Made by a program: the position numbers and the translations under genes. The notes under the pieces are model-generated. The model worked only from the letters and a program-made list of their open reading frames with translations. It made no database searches and was not told where the DNA came from. Positions 12,167-23,603 of a stretch of DNA of 64,000 bases are shown piece by piece. How positions within the stretch are numbered: position 1 is the stretch's first letter; each line of letters begins with the position of its first letter. The DNA is taken from positions 1,833,157 to 1,897,156 of the forward strand of contig NW_003314289.1 of the NCBI RefSeq assembly GCF_000143415.4. Reading direction: 5' to 3'. The stretch is from Selaginella moellendorffii (lineage: Eukaryota; Streptophyta; Lycopodiopsida; Selaginellales; Selaginellaceae).

Positions 12167-13270
12167 ATGGCGCTGCTGCTGCTGCTGGCGCTCCTGCCGA
12201 TCGCGGTGATTCTCGTCGATGCCGCGGACAACAATCCGGTATTCAATCCGTGCCGCCAGTTGCTGCCGGTCGGGGGCAAGGATTCGATCAGCATTGCGGT
12301 AGGGTACACTGGCGCGCCCTCGGTGTGGTACAACAACTCGGATCCGTCGCTCAATCAGCTCTCGCCTTGCGACAACGCGCTCGTCGCTGTGAGTGTTGTC
12401 TGAGAATTCGTGTTGATCGAGCTTTCTTTGGTTTGCTGTGTTGGGCAGAAAATGCCGGCGAATTCCCGGGTTGCCGTGTTCAGGCCTCTGCTGGATCAAA
12501 TCTCGATGCTGCGGACGAACAATGCGAGCTATCTGGATCTTCACACTGCCGTAATTTATCAAACTTCCACGATCGAAGAACACAGTAAAAGAAGATCTTT
12601 TTCTTTTACTTTGACTTTCTTATCAGGTTTTGTTTTTTTGTTCCAGTTTCCTGGGAATGCTACTGTGGTTGCGTATGCTGGGAATCCCACAATTGTCTCG
12701 ACTCCAAAATACTTCCTCATTCCTTACGTAAGTTCATGAGGAAGAGTTTTAGCCGAAATTGGAGTCACGGTTTGTTTTGTGAGCAGGGGAGAATACCGAT
12801 CTACACGCTCGTGATTGAGCTCAAGAAAGGAGTGCTCAAGAATTTGCTTTGGTAAGAATCACCTTTGTTTGTGTGTGTTTACGTTTCTTTCTTCAGGAAG
12901 GACGATAAGTGTGCATCCTGCGGTGGAAAGACGAGCGCTTCGTGCTTCCAAGGTGCCTGTTCGACGTCAGAGTCGACTTGTCTGGATCCATCGTCGACAA
13001 TTGCGTCGGTAAAAGGCGCTGATCCGTGCCGATTTGCCGTAAGCTTTGTGTCTTTTCCTCCGAGATAGAGAAGAAGCATCCTTACTCCTTTTCTGGCTCT
13101 TACAGATAAATGTCGCGTTCTCTGGGACCGACAAAAACAACGTGGTGATGGACTCGTGGTACCAGGTGAAGTCCATGGAGCAGTACTCCATCACATCACT
13201 CTTTGGACAGGCCGGCAATGCGCTATCCCAAGTTGGTCTGTCTATCATAGATGACCAACTTGGTGGGTGA
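12167..13270 (+). CDS. Secreted cysteine-containing plant protein of unknown function
   Basis: Six exons (12167-12388, 12449-12550, 12647-12727, 12787-12851, 12897-13038, 13106-13270) encode 258 residues. A clear signal peptide (MALLLLLALLPIAVILVDA) precedes the mature chain. The chain has conserved-looking blocks SIAVGYTGAPSVWYNNS, LRTNNASYLDLHTA and YTLVIELKKGVLKNLLW. A Cys-rich segment from about residue 155 (CASCGG, CFQGAC, STCLD) contains six to eight cysteines. It ends with NVAFSGTDKNNVVMDSWYQV and a final helix. I recall similar extracellular proteins annotated as unknown in other plants but cannot name a function. N-glycosylation sequons (NNSD, NNAS, GNAT) fit secretion. No membrane anchor is evident at the C-terminus. 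Confidence 0.8.
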
Positions 13271-13299
13271 CATAATCGACCAACCAACCAAGTTCCTGG

Positions 13300-14120
13300 G
13301 TTTATGGGGGGATGGGGGGCTGCTCATGCTGTTTGTCGCATTCCGACTACTCGATGCGCTCCTTGTTCGTAAGAGGAGCACGTTTTCGGGTAATCCTAAT
13401 TCGGAGCTGGTTTCCAGAAAAAATTTGTGTTTTTTCAGCGCCTCTCACTTACTTCTCCCATGGTTGCTGCGCTCTATATTTCATCTAGTGCATGGTACGC
13501 TCGAGAGTTCTTTTCAGCGGAATGATGTGATGCCATATAGGTGATCGATCAGTTCCTCATTGCCTGCTCGCCCGCCGAATGTTTTGCCTCTCGTGGCGCC
13601 AATCTCGTGTACCTTTATGACTGCAGCGACAATTTCAGGTACGTTTACCGATCAGAGTTTATCACCTTTCGATTTTAAGAGACCACGAGGTCAGCCATTG
13701 CAGATTGGTTTCCGGACAAGATCGAGAAAGCTGGCCAACTTCGGCACCGCAGTGGGTCGTCAGGATGCTCTTACAGAAGTGGGGATTCTAACACGAAGGT
13801 AGTGACGTTACATTAGCAGGACTCCAGTTACGCTGCGCTCGTAGGTGGATCTACGAAGCTCGAAGCTGGCCACGGGCTCGCGAATGGGATCACGGTATGT
13901 ACCGATATGTTTTCATGAAAGCTACGTGTTTTTTTTTTTAACGAGGAGGGCATGGGTTTGTGGCAGGGATCCGTAGGTGCTAACTCAGCTCACAGAGCGA
14001 GTTGGAGATGGAGAGGCTCGTGCTGTATATCGAGTCGCGAGGCACTACGGCACAGGGAACTATGTTTCGAGGAGCACAGGGCCAAAGGACATGTCATACG
14101 TATAAATTCTCGGACATGAT
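13300..14120 (+). pseudogene. Unassigned coding-like fragments
   Basis: Several short stretches look coding and are bounded by splice-like sites, but I cannot join them into one open protein. They are QFLIACSPAECFASRGANL with LVYLYDCSD (13551-13640), WFPDKIEKAGQLRHRSG (about 13705-13790), YAALVGGSTKLEAGHGLANG (about 13830-13895) and VGDGEARAVYRVARHYGTGN (about 14000-14065). This may be a multi-exon gene I do not recognise, or its remains. Family unknown. Confidence 0.3.
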
Positions 14121-14136
14121 CAAGGATCAAACAAGC

Positions 14137-14835
14137 TTAAGCCACATTGAGCTCTAGTGTGGATGACGAATTAAAGCTGGATCCAGGATAGCAGGGTCGC
14201 TCCAGATACATTCCGATGCCTCTGAAGTACTGAGTTTGTGTAGCAAAGCCCCAGAAGCCCACGAATTTGCCGACTGGAGTGACGAAAAACTGTCCTCTTG
14301 TGATTCCATATGGCCCATAGCTCTTCTGGTGCCCAGTGTATTTGTCGCTGGAGATGAAGGTGAGCTGATTTATCCCATCTCTCGTGAACTTGCTTGGTCC
14401 TCCGAATCCTCTCATTTGGGTTATCTCTTCATTGGGATAGTCCAGACATATCTGCGAAGAACAAGAAGGAAGAACCAGGTGATCTCGTGGACAAGTTGGA
14501 GCTCACCTGTGTCGGTGCCTTGTGTGTGGTGGTGCCATGAGCTGGTGCCCAGATATACTGACCATCTCCATAGTCATACATCACTTGGAGACCATCAAAC
14601 ACTTCACCGTGCCAGAGTCGCATGCACACAATCCCTTTGGACTCGCCGTCGCTAAACTCGATCCCTTCTGTGCCCCCCCATCGGCCATAGCGGCGGGCAC
14701 TGGATCCATCCAGAAGCTGGAGAGCCAAAGAGCAGCATATATAATGTCAGCTGCGAGCAAAGCAGATGTGATGAAGTGAAGTGTAGAACACTTAACGCAG
14801 AGGGCGAATACGAAAAAGAACACTGGAGTCCACAT
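14137..14835 (-). CDS. Single-domain jacalin-related lectin, probably secreted
   Basis: Three exons (14835-14797, 14716-14507, 14451-14137) encode 187 residues. Exon 1 codes for only MWTPVFFFVFALC, a short hydrophobic leader. The rest is one jacalin-type beta-prism domain. It opens with SSARRYGRWGGTEGIEFSDG, includes FDGLQVMYDYGDG, GFGGPSKF and LTFISSDKYTGHQKSYGPYG, and closes with GQFFVTPVGKFVGFWGFATQ and the final strand FRGIGMYLERP. The SYGPYG, GKFVGFWG and GIGMYLE motifs are the usual carbohydrate-site scaffold. Such lectins bind mannose or galactose and often act in defence. The leader is short for a signal peptide, so export is an inference. No break is seen. Confidence 0.85.
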
Positions 14836-14839
14836 ATCC

Positions 14840-16570
14840 CCTATCGATCGATCTCAGCTGGATGACTGGAAGCAAGGTGTTCTTATTTGCAAGCAGCAAG
14901 GTGAAGGGCGTCGATGTGTAAAGCTTCTTGATTAAAAAGTTGTCTTGTACCACATTCTTCTCGTGGAAGGGAAAATGCTGGTCCCCGATGTCGAGCCCTC
15001 AACCGCTCGTGAGTCCTTGCTATGACAAGAATTACCTGCTGCTTGTTCACTTCTGGATGACAAGAATTTCTCTTTTCTTTAGTCCTTGGGTCCCTACGTA
15101 TATGCGCATTGATATAGCCTGAAATTTCTTAACGATTTGTTAGCTGAAATTTTTCCTCTGTACTATTTCTACGGTCCCGCTGAGATAACTCGGGCTCTTG
15201 GATTCAAAGTCAAATGTTGTAGAGGCGGCCAAGCCCACAATCTCCATGACACCGGAGATCAACAGGTACACGATGTCCATTCTTGGAGCTGATTCGTGCT
15301 CTTCATGGCAAGCCACCGTGTACAAGAGATACATTGGGAATGGGTTTGAGGGCGTGGTTTTCATCCCAGTCTCCAGGAGGAGGATAGCTAGAGCATGAGC
15401 TATCTGGCCTCTCTGCTGCTGGACAACGGCGTCATGAACAGAGATTGCCTTTTGGAGTCCTTCACCTCACACACACCTCAAGAGGTGGACGACCATCACC
15501 TTCCAAGGTTGTGGACATCATTGAGAAGAATTACATCCACTTTCCAAAGCACGATCAATGGTTCACTAATGGGGTGAAGTAGAGATTTGTGGACAAATGA
15601 GGTACCACATAATAGTATATAGCATCATAGCTATACAACTGGACCTTATACATATAGCCTTCACAAGGAATGTTCCATTGGAGTTTGTCTTGCCGGCATT
15701 TCCAGTCTAAGTCATGCAATCCCAACAAGACTCTGGGAAAGTGCCCGGCCATCCATTCCATGAATATTGTTGCGGATCCCATCACGTTCCAGGCGTGCAC
15801 TACAACGTCGTCTCGAATGGCCATGTCTTCTCTGATCTCGTCAGCTCTGACGATGCTGCTGTGGATTCTTAGGAGGGATGTTTTGGGGAGATGGCACACA
15901 ATTTGTATCCCGGCTTGGTCAGTTTCTTTAGCCTGGACGAGTTTCTTCTGGACAACCACAGTGAGGACAGCATTGCCAACCTTTTATCCAGCACGGCAGT
16001 GGAACATTCAGTTGCGACTGAGCTCACGGCCAATGCAGAGAATGCCAGGCGAACTCTCATTGTTTGGATGTGACGAGTCAACAGTCACCAAGGTAGGAAG
16101 ATCCCGAGACACGTAATCTGTATCGTGGCTTCTCCGGGTTCACCCTCGAGGACTTGCACGAACACAAGAGCTGCAAAGACCTTCCGTCAAAGTCGAAGTT
16201 GTGCAGCCAAGTTGGCTTCCTCATGATCCTCTGGAACGGTGCATACTCGGCCCATGGTGGAGTGGCTCTTCCCGTTGCAGCTGCGCATCTCCATCCACCG
16301 GCATCCAAAAGAGGTCCCAAGTATGGCATCATCCACTCCTCTCTAGTGGCAGTGCAGAAGAGAAGAACTTCCACATCCCAACGCCATGGCTCAACGCAGT
16401 TGTCGAGCTCGAGGATGGCAAGTTCATGCTGCTCCATTCCAAGATCATCAGAGAGTTTGGGAGAACAGCTCGATTGAGCCAGCAGCTGCTTCTCAAGCGT
16501 GACGGCTATCTTGTGAGGTATCCGGACCACAGACCCAGCCACTACAGGCAAGTCAGCGCCTGCTAGGCCG
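14840..16570. pseudogene. Decayed coding fragments, family unknown; first part is a dispersed repeat
   Basis: No intact gene. 15190-15450 is similar in DNA to 22905-23150; both encode the peptide fragments DSCSSWQATVY (or a stopped form) and MSYLASLLLDN. Further on, the + strand has VVDIIEKNYIHFPKHDQWF (about 15510-15570) and, at 16380-16560, LNAVVELEDGKFMLLHSKII running to a stop after a one-base frame change. The - strand also has a long open frame at 15555-15959. I read this as a broken gene, mostly on the + strand, but cannot name its family. Confidence 0.35.
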
Positions 16571-16759
16571 CAGCTATTGGCATTTCCAATTCAATTGCCA
16601 ATGTATAAGCTTGCGTAGTCCCAATCTCCAATACAATTCGTATTTATCTTTCCTAGAGTTGGCATTTTACATCCATCTTAGTTGAAACATAGCAGTCACA
16701 AACTTGTAAGAAATTGTTCTAGGGTTTTTGAAGAGGGATCGCGCTCGAGAGCGTGGTTT

Positions 16760-18335
16760 GTTGCAACTCCAGTGCTCGTAGTACGTGCGAACGAGCAGTG
16801 CATTAAACAGCCAAAATGCGATGCACAGCACCCACACCGCATTGTCTTCGGGTAAATCTTGTCTTCACATATCTCTCATGCTACATTCTTGTTTTTCTTT
16901 GTCTAGATATGGACATCTCACTTGGGAATGGAACGAAGGTCTTCGGAGCTACCTACACCCGCTCATCTTTGCTGCGCGCTACGACGTTGGCAGTGTTTAA
17001 GCTGGATACTGGTTCATGGTAAGCTCGATAAAACTTGAGCTTTTTTCGAGAAAGTTCTAATGCCTTCTAGCTTTTTCATGAATGATTCCATGATAGTGGA
17101 GGTCGCCAAGGCTTTTCCAGTCTCTCATTGCCGCAGCTGGTGATGTTTACCTGTGGAAGCTCGCTTGTCGAGCATTTGGTGACCCTGTTGCATAGTGGAC
17201 CATCTGAGGAAAACTTGCGATTCTCAAACTTTATTATGCAGATGTTTTGCCAGCTCGTCAACTGGCTCACCTTCTTTTGCATGGTTTGCACTCTATCCAG
17301 CACCATCGAGACTGTCCTGACGACGATTGCGCTCTTATCGACAAGCACTTGGGATTTATGTCGAATTGTCAGCTAGCTCTTTCTATGAATGCCGTGACAA
17401 ATCCAGATATCTCCTCCATGAAGTTCTTCCTATCGGATAAGCAAAGGAGGCGTGTTCCATGCTCAAAACCCTTACATTTGCTTCCAACTTTCAGGTGTGG
17501 CATTCTTGGAGCGACTTTCGTTTTGGACAGGATCATGTACGGAAATGGATATTTGTGCCCCCGAGGTTTTTCCTGTTTAATTACCTCTCGGGGGACGGTA
17601 GCCATCCCTGGCACTGGTATTTCACCCAGGGCTTTCCAGCGATGGCATTCACGCACTTGCCGCTAACATGTTGGTAGTCGCGGCAGTGGTTTCTTGCGGG
17701 TCTTGTAGCTTGGATATTGTTCACGTATAGTCTGCTCGGGCACAAAGAATTCAGGTATCCGTTAGCATATGTATGAAGAGCAACTTAACTTTTCTAGTCA
17801 TTCAGGTTCGTCACATCCTCTGGCGATGCTCTTTTCTGGGAACAGCCTTGCCTCCATTGAGTTCGGAAGTAAGCAAATCGTCAAAGCAAAATCCGTTGGA
17901 CGATGAAGTTTATACTTTTGTCCAAACAGCGCGGCTGAATGGAGTACCTTGGCAAAGAAGCGGCAGACCAAAGGGTGGTAAGCATTACGTTTCTGACGCA
18001 ATGCCATGCTACTCCATTCTACACGTCACTGCACAAGGATTTGCCAATGAGATTCTTAGCGATGGTGGCAAAGACGAGGCCTCACGGTTCATGGAAGATC
18101 CACTCGAGCACTCTCTGTCATGTTCGACAACGGGAGCTTGCCCAGTCACATCGTCATTTTTTACTCCTTGGAGGACAAACTCCGGCCATTTCTGGAAGCA
18201 CGCTCCTACAAGTTGGCAAGCTTCTCTACTCCCGCGAGCGAGTACAGATCTTGGACTGGCGCGCAGTTGCGCAAGTGGGCACCGCCAACTTCCTCAAACT
18301 CCAGTTTGCTAGCCCTAGTCTAATGGCGTCTCAAA
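16760..18335 (+). pseudogene. PIG-B (GPI mannosyltransferase III) pseudogene, copy A
   Basis: Broken copy of the ER enzyme that adds the third mannose to GPI anchors. Fragments run in the correct order: HPHRIVFG at the end of the first exon, [20 protein letters not shown] after an intron at 16848-16905, QLVNWLTFFCM (about 17255), [20 protein letters not shown] (about 17605-17660), LGHKEFRYPLAY (about 17735), EYLGKEAADQRVVSITFLTQ with CHATPFYTSLHKDLPMRFL (about 17940-18060), FMEDPLE, and NGSLPSHIVIFYSLEDKLRP (about 18130-18190). The frame changes repeatedly between fragments, stops interrupt it, and GPI-mannosyltransferase blocks such as PDEHW are degraded. It covers most of the protein length and keeps intron positions, so it is a decayed gene duplicate rather than a retrocopy. 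Confidence 0.82.
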
Positions 18336-18760
18336 ATCGATCAGAGGCATATTCGGCATGGAAGCTTGCGCTGGGAGAGACGAAGAGGCTCCGCGTTTCC
18401 AGCACCGTGACCTGCTCCATTTCTGCAATTTGGCTCTCAAAGCCAGGGTCCGTCCATAATCATGTTATGTAGTATAATTTGCTTAAATCAAATGGAAAGT
18501 TTATAATTATAAACATTTCTATAAATTATAATCTAAATGGTAGAATATTTTAGAATATTTAAATATATTTTAAATATATCCTAGTTTCGATATATGTTTA
18601 CTTAAGCAAACCCAAAAACACGTAGCTCAATTTGTTCAAGCAAATTAGTCAACGGTCAGCCGTAAATGTTAAAGTTAAACTAAATATTTAAGATTAAAGC
18701 TAACATTTAAAAACCACATTTCACTAGGGCTCCTTGAAAGTTTATTGCCGCCGCGCAGAC
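18336..18760. other. AT-rich spacer
   Basis: From 18470 to 18720 the sequence is strongly AT-rich with TTTAAATAT-like strings. No coding potential or recognisable element is seen. It separates the PIG-B relic from the Crinkler-like locus. Confidence 0.5.
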
Positions 18761-21005
18761 ATGGAGGATGAGCCGCTTGAGAGCAAGGTGAATAAGGCGC
18801 GAGTGGCGAGGGCTCGTGAAGTAGATTTTACACAGTTGTGGAATCGAGGCTCCAAGGTTTTTCTTCCGTTCCCGGGCTTGGAGGGTTCGTGCCAGATCAA
18901 GAGGCCTCGTTCGAATTTTGCAGCACGGGGGAGTACATCGGTTTTAGGAAGGCTGTGGAACCTCTATTCAAGAATAGCAGGGGGGGCGTTTTCATATTGA
19001 CAGGTACCAAGGGAGGGGAGAAAAGCAGCATATTGAGGGCCTTCGCTTGGGAGCTTATTAAACTGTACGATATGTCGAACAAGCGGCCACGACCTGGATG
19101 TCCTATCACCAGAGTAGTGTGTATTTGGTACTTGAATGTGGATCATCCCGTTGCTGAACAGATCCGTGACGTGCTGCTATTCACGTTCTGCAACGAGAAA
19201 GGGGCGGAGGAGGCCATAGCCTCCATAGAAACACCGGAAGATGCTAAGGCATTTCTGGAAAGTCGGAGGCGGCTCGGCGAAAGGATCGTCCTGTTGACTG
19301 ATGGGGAAGAGCGTCATGATCCGACGACCGGAAGTGATGCAGAGAAGCGCAAGGCAGCCGAGAAATGGACAGACGAACTTTGGGGGCAAGCACGCGTTGT
19401 GGTGAAGGCCCTTTCACCCAACAGTGAAGTATTGAAACAATCTCGGTTTCAAGGTAGTCCCACAGTATATAATATCAGCAAGATGTTCACGAAGGTAATG
19501 TGATGCCTTCAGATTGGAGTTTGCTAACTATCTTCGTCAAACAGGCAAAGCGTGATGCGTACCTGTCGGGAACTGTTCTTGGCAAGTTTCTTGAGAACTA
19601 TCCTGAGCACTGGGGTGATGTCGAGGACCTTGGTGCATGCCACCCGTTGTCACTCTCCATTCTTGTTAACCACTGCAACAGCCTGACAGGTTACGCCGCA
19701 GGTGCTGACGAAGAGTACGATGGATTTCGCGAGATATATGATCTCTGCGTGGAACCACAACAGCATCCCGAGCTTGCCGCTGATCCTTCTGCCACCACTG
19801 ATCCTTCTGCCGCTGATTCTTCTGCCGCTGTTCCTCCTGATCCCATTGAGGAGTACTGCCATGTAAGTGCACCGTGTGAATTATTGTAACTAGGGCCTTA
19901 ACGTTCTGTCCTGCAGAAGTTAGACTGGAAGATGCTTGTGCGGCGCTACAAACAGGATCCGGAATTTCAAGATTTAAAGAATTCGATACGCATGAACATG
20001 GCGAATTTGGACCCGCTGTTACCATATACGGAACTGGCTGTTCTTTTCCCGGCGTTTACGGTGGCGACGGAGTTCTGCACCCCTTTTATCGCAAGGATCC
20101 ATACAGAGGAGGTTAACAGGCACTTGATGTCTACAGATCCTATCGGAACAAAGCCTTGACGGCTTACGCACGTCAAAGGCTGGCAGATGTTGAGGCGTAT
20201 GTACTGGGCTGGGCTGGGCTGGCTGATTGAAAATTTTATCGGTGAAGTGATTTGTAAGAAAGGCATGAAGCTAGGGGACTTCGAGGTTCCGAGAGAATTC
20301 ACCAGGGAACCTTTTGAGGGAGCAGAGCCGAAGCAGGTGCAGACTAAGGGCTTTCGGGACGGTCAACTTCCGGATAGTTATTTCTTCAAGTACACCGATT
20401 TCGTGGTGGTGTTCAAGTCTGAAGGCGTCGTCCATATAATTGCTGGGCAGATAACCATGAACCCTGAGGACCATCGAAAGACAGAACAGAAGTTTGTGAA
20501 GAAGTCATACGTTTGAATGTGGCTACCGGACGTGAGCGAGGACGAAGTTCGGGTGCATTATTCCTTCTTCAGCCCGATGAAGGTTGATTTGAACCCCCTG
20601 GACAAAGAGGCAGAGGCTATGGAGCACTGGCTGCATGTTTCGACTTTCTTGGAGTCCTTCGCCGATGGTATCACGGAAGAAGATTGCAAGTTGCTAGAGG
20701 AGCTGGAAGAGAAGAGAAAGCAGTCCAAGAAGGAGAGGCGGTCTAAAATGGACCCTGCCGTGCTGAAGTGGGTCAATGAATGCAAGAAGGCATTCCTGCA
20801 GGCGAAGGCGCAGAAGCATCAGATATGGATAACTGGAACTAAAGAGAGAATCGTGAAGTCAATATTGGACGCAGGGGTTATGGAGGACTGGCGGTCCTGG
20901 GAGGCAGTTGTGCCATACTTGAGGGGCCGTTCTCACAGCTACGCTCACGGCGCAAGCCAGGACCAAAATGTGATAGCGAAGAGAAGCCGAAGAGAAAGAA
21001 GCTGA
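18761..21005 (+). pseudogene. Crinkler/RHS-like P-loop protein locus, disrupted
   Basis: A long coding-like locus with introns at 19495-19544 and 19863-19916. The N-terminal part has GEYIGFRKAVEPLF, a degenerate Walker A (LTGTKGGEKSSILRAFAWEL, with Glu in place of the last Gly) and a possible Walker B RIVLLTDGEE. The C-terminal part includes FKYTDFVVVF, GVVHIIAGQITMNPEDHRKT and a Lys-rich helix. Order and motifs recall the P-loop plus nuclease-like fold of Crinkler/RHS proteins; this is a moderate-confidence inference. Lesions: a frame change near 18880 (MEDEPLESKV.. to GFVPDQEAS..), an in-frame TGA at 20157 and another at 20514, after each of which the same frame continues. It could also be spliced around these stops. 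I treat it as a probable pseudogene. Confidence 0.45.
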
Positions 21006-23603
21006 TGCGGAAAGCATCTTCAAGTAGCGATGAACAGAAGCAGAAGTGGAAGAAGGTAAGTAGTGACGAAGAGGTAGAGTTGCGATGAACATGGATGCAG
21101 TTTAAGCCTTGGTCTCGTCTGTAGTTCAGCAAGTAGATAGATGATGTCACTACAAAAATAGTATTGAAACTGGCAGAGTAGAATAAATAGAGAAGTAGCA
21201 AGCAATCCAGCTCTGCTGGAATAGATACGAAAATTGTTGGTTGGTGATATAATTCTATTTGTAGCCAATGGTTTTTGGGTTAATGATTCTGTTTTGCAGC
21301 AACCCTGTCCCTTGCAATCTTCTATAAAGATTAAAATTCAATTTTTTTATGTTCCCTTCAAAAGAAAGTAACAGAAAACTTGACCATGGCCGAAAATTAA
21401 TCTTAGCAGTAAGATGTTAATGTTTTGCAGTGTTTATTTTTAGGATTTACATATTGTGATTTACAGAAAATGCAAGCTTTATAGGAAATTGGCACCTTTT
21501 TAGAATGAATAGCATGTCTCAATCCATTGGTTTCAAAGAGATCCTAGATAGGACTCTTTTGCTTTGGATATCATTGTATAAGATTTCAGCTTTGATTATG
21601 TTTTGGTAAAGAATCTTGGAGTTGGTACAGTGTTTCTACAACATTGTGAAGATCTGTTATTCATTCAGATCTGTTTCTACAACAGATCCTTTAGGATCTG
21701 TTGCAGCTGCAAAACAAAAGCTCAACTCTTCTAGAGGCTGCTCATCGTGACTACAGACCTTGTGCATGCACACTTCCCTAGCACACTTCCCCAAACTTGC
21801 AAAACTTTTTGTGCTCCAACCAGTTCTCTTTAATTTGACATTCCTTGGAGCAATAGCTCACAAGAAAGCATCCAGCAAGTTGTTGTACAAAAGTTGCTTC
21901 ATGAGCCCTATTTCTAGTTGGAGCATTACTTAGGAGAATTACAATGTAGCCAGTCTTTATGTTTAGCTTGTGAGGGGGCAGTTATCAAGTTTAAAAACTC
22001 CAAGGATTTTTTCATCTGTTTCTATTTCTATGATATCAATGCTTATTGTGCAGACTTCCACCCCAAGAGATGCATGTTTTGTGATAGACTTGGGTTGTCT
22101 GGCTCTCTATATTTTCTAAACAATTTTCTCTAGTAGTGGATGTTAGTGGCAGTCTGACAAATGTCTTTGTTGAATTTTGTAGGAGGTGTAGGGAGCCTAG
22201 TCTCACAAGCCAATTTGACTTTCTTTTGGGTTCACTTGCATGAGCAACAAGAATTTCAGGAGTTTCTATATTGGTGAAGCTTTTTAACGATTTGAGTGTG
22301 ACAGGCCCTGGGGTCATTTTGTATTAACTCAAATTGCTCAGAAAGTGAATTTGCAATTTAAAGACGAGGCTTCCCACATTTGAATGCTGGATCCATTGCC
22401 AGGGAGAAGGGAGAAGCTTGCCACTGTTGAGAGGCACTTAGAAGAGGTGGACCTTGACATGCAAGACTACAAGGAGCTGGTGCAAGCAAGAAGAGATCAT
22501 CTAGTAAAGACTTGCAAAACAACCTTTAAATAGTTTATATGTGATTAAATATGGAAATTCTATATTTATATTTATTTATTTTGCTTTTACAGAAACAGAA
22601 AGCTTAATTAATATAAAAAACATTTTAGATTTAGTTTAAGTTAAAATTTTCTTATCTATACTTTTTTTTATCATTTACACAAGAAACTCAGCTTCTTACT
22701 AAGCAAGGTAGAGAATAATTTGTGACTTCGTCTCAATGTTAAAAGAGGAATCTACATTGCGAAGCCAGTCAAACATGGGGAACCATAAAAGGCTGCGGGT
22801 CAGAGCATCCTACACAAAAATTCTTACACTTTCTATTTCATTCACTACTTTTTGATATCAATCCATGGTTTTTCCAAAGTACCAGATCGCATTCTTGTAT
22901 ATCCATAGAGAGAGTGGTGACATTGCCTTCGTCTCACAATCTGCGTCCAGCCAAGCGAAGTGTGATTTCTTGTTCTCTTCCATGGTTCCGAGTGACAAGG
23001 CACAGGATTTAGAGGCGCCCAAGTACACCATGTCCATGCTTGGAACTGACTCGTGCTCTTCATGACAAGCCACCGTCTACGAGAGATACATGAGAGATAT
23101 ATTGGGAATCATGAGTTATTTGGCGTCTCTCCTGCTGGACAATCGTCATGACCAGGGATTGCCTTCTGCAGAGCCACGACTACTCGTCTCGGTACTCCGA
23201 CCACCACCGGCGCTTTGTAGTGTCGCCTCGCCACCTTGTGCTTCCGCAAGCACCGCCTAGAGAACCTTGACTCCCTTGCTTGCGCAAAGCATGGACACCA
23301 CCGTCAACTTATCAGCCATCACTGGAAGATCATGGCATTTCACCTTACCTCGTCTCCCCGTGTGCACTAGGTTCCCGTCGAGCAACTCTGCCGGGCCTCG
23401 TCATACGTAAAGTCGAGCATCTGAACACAGTGCTGCCCTCACTAGCTCGCCATCGGAGCCACTCTATAAGAAGCCCTGGTGACAATGCTTGCTTGCTTGT
23501 CATCTTATCACAAGATTCAGTGACAAAACTTTCAGCTGAAAAAGGAGGCCACTCCCTCCCAGGCAGGCCTATTTACATACGTAAGCTATAGCGTGGCGAC
23601 GAT
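21006..23603. other. Gene-poor region with decayed fragments
   Basis: Mostly AT-rich. Near 22390-22500 a coding-like stretch reads LPGRREKLATVERHLEEVDL and continues about 25 residues; its origin is unknown. 22905-23150 is the second copy of the dispersed fragment found at 15190-15450 (TMSMLGTDSCSS, SYLASLLLDN). 23150-23580 has no recognised content. No terminal inverted repeats or LTRs were found by eye. Confidence 0.4.

Noticed and set aside
15555-15959. Long minus-strand open frame (134 codons)
   Set aside because: It has no motif I know, and the surrounding blocks on the + strand look at least as coding-like; with no splice or homology support I left it unassigned.
20157-20516. TGA readthrough or selenocysteine in the Crinkler-like locus
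   Set aside because: Land plants lack selenocysteine insertion, and a frameshift elsewhere in the locus favours simple decay.
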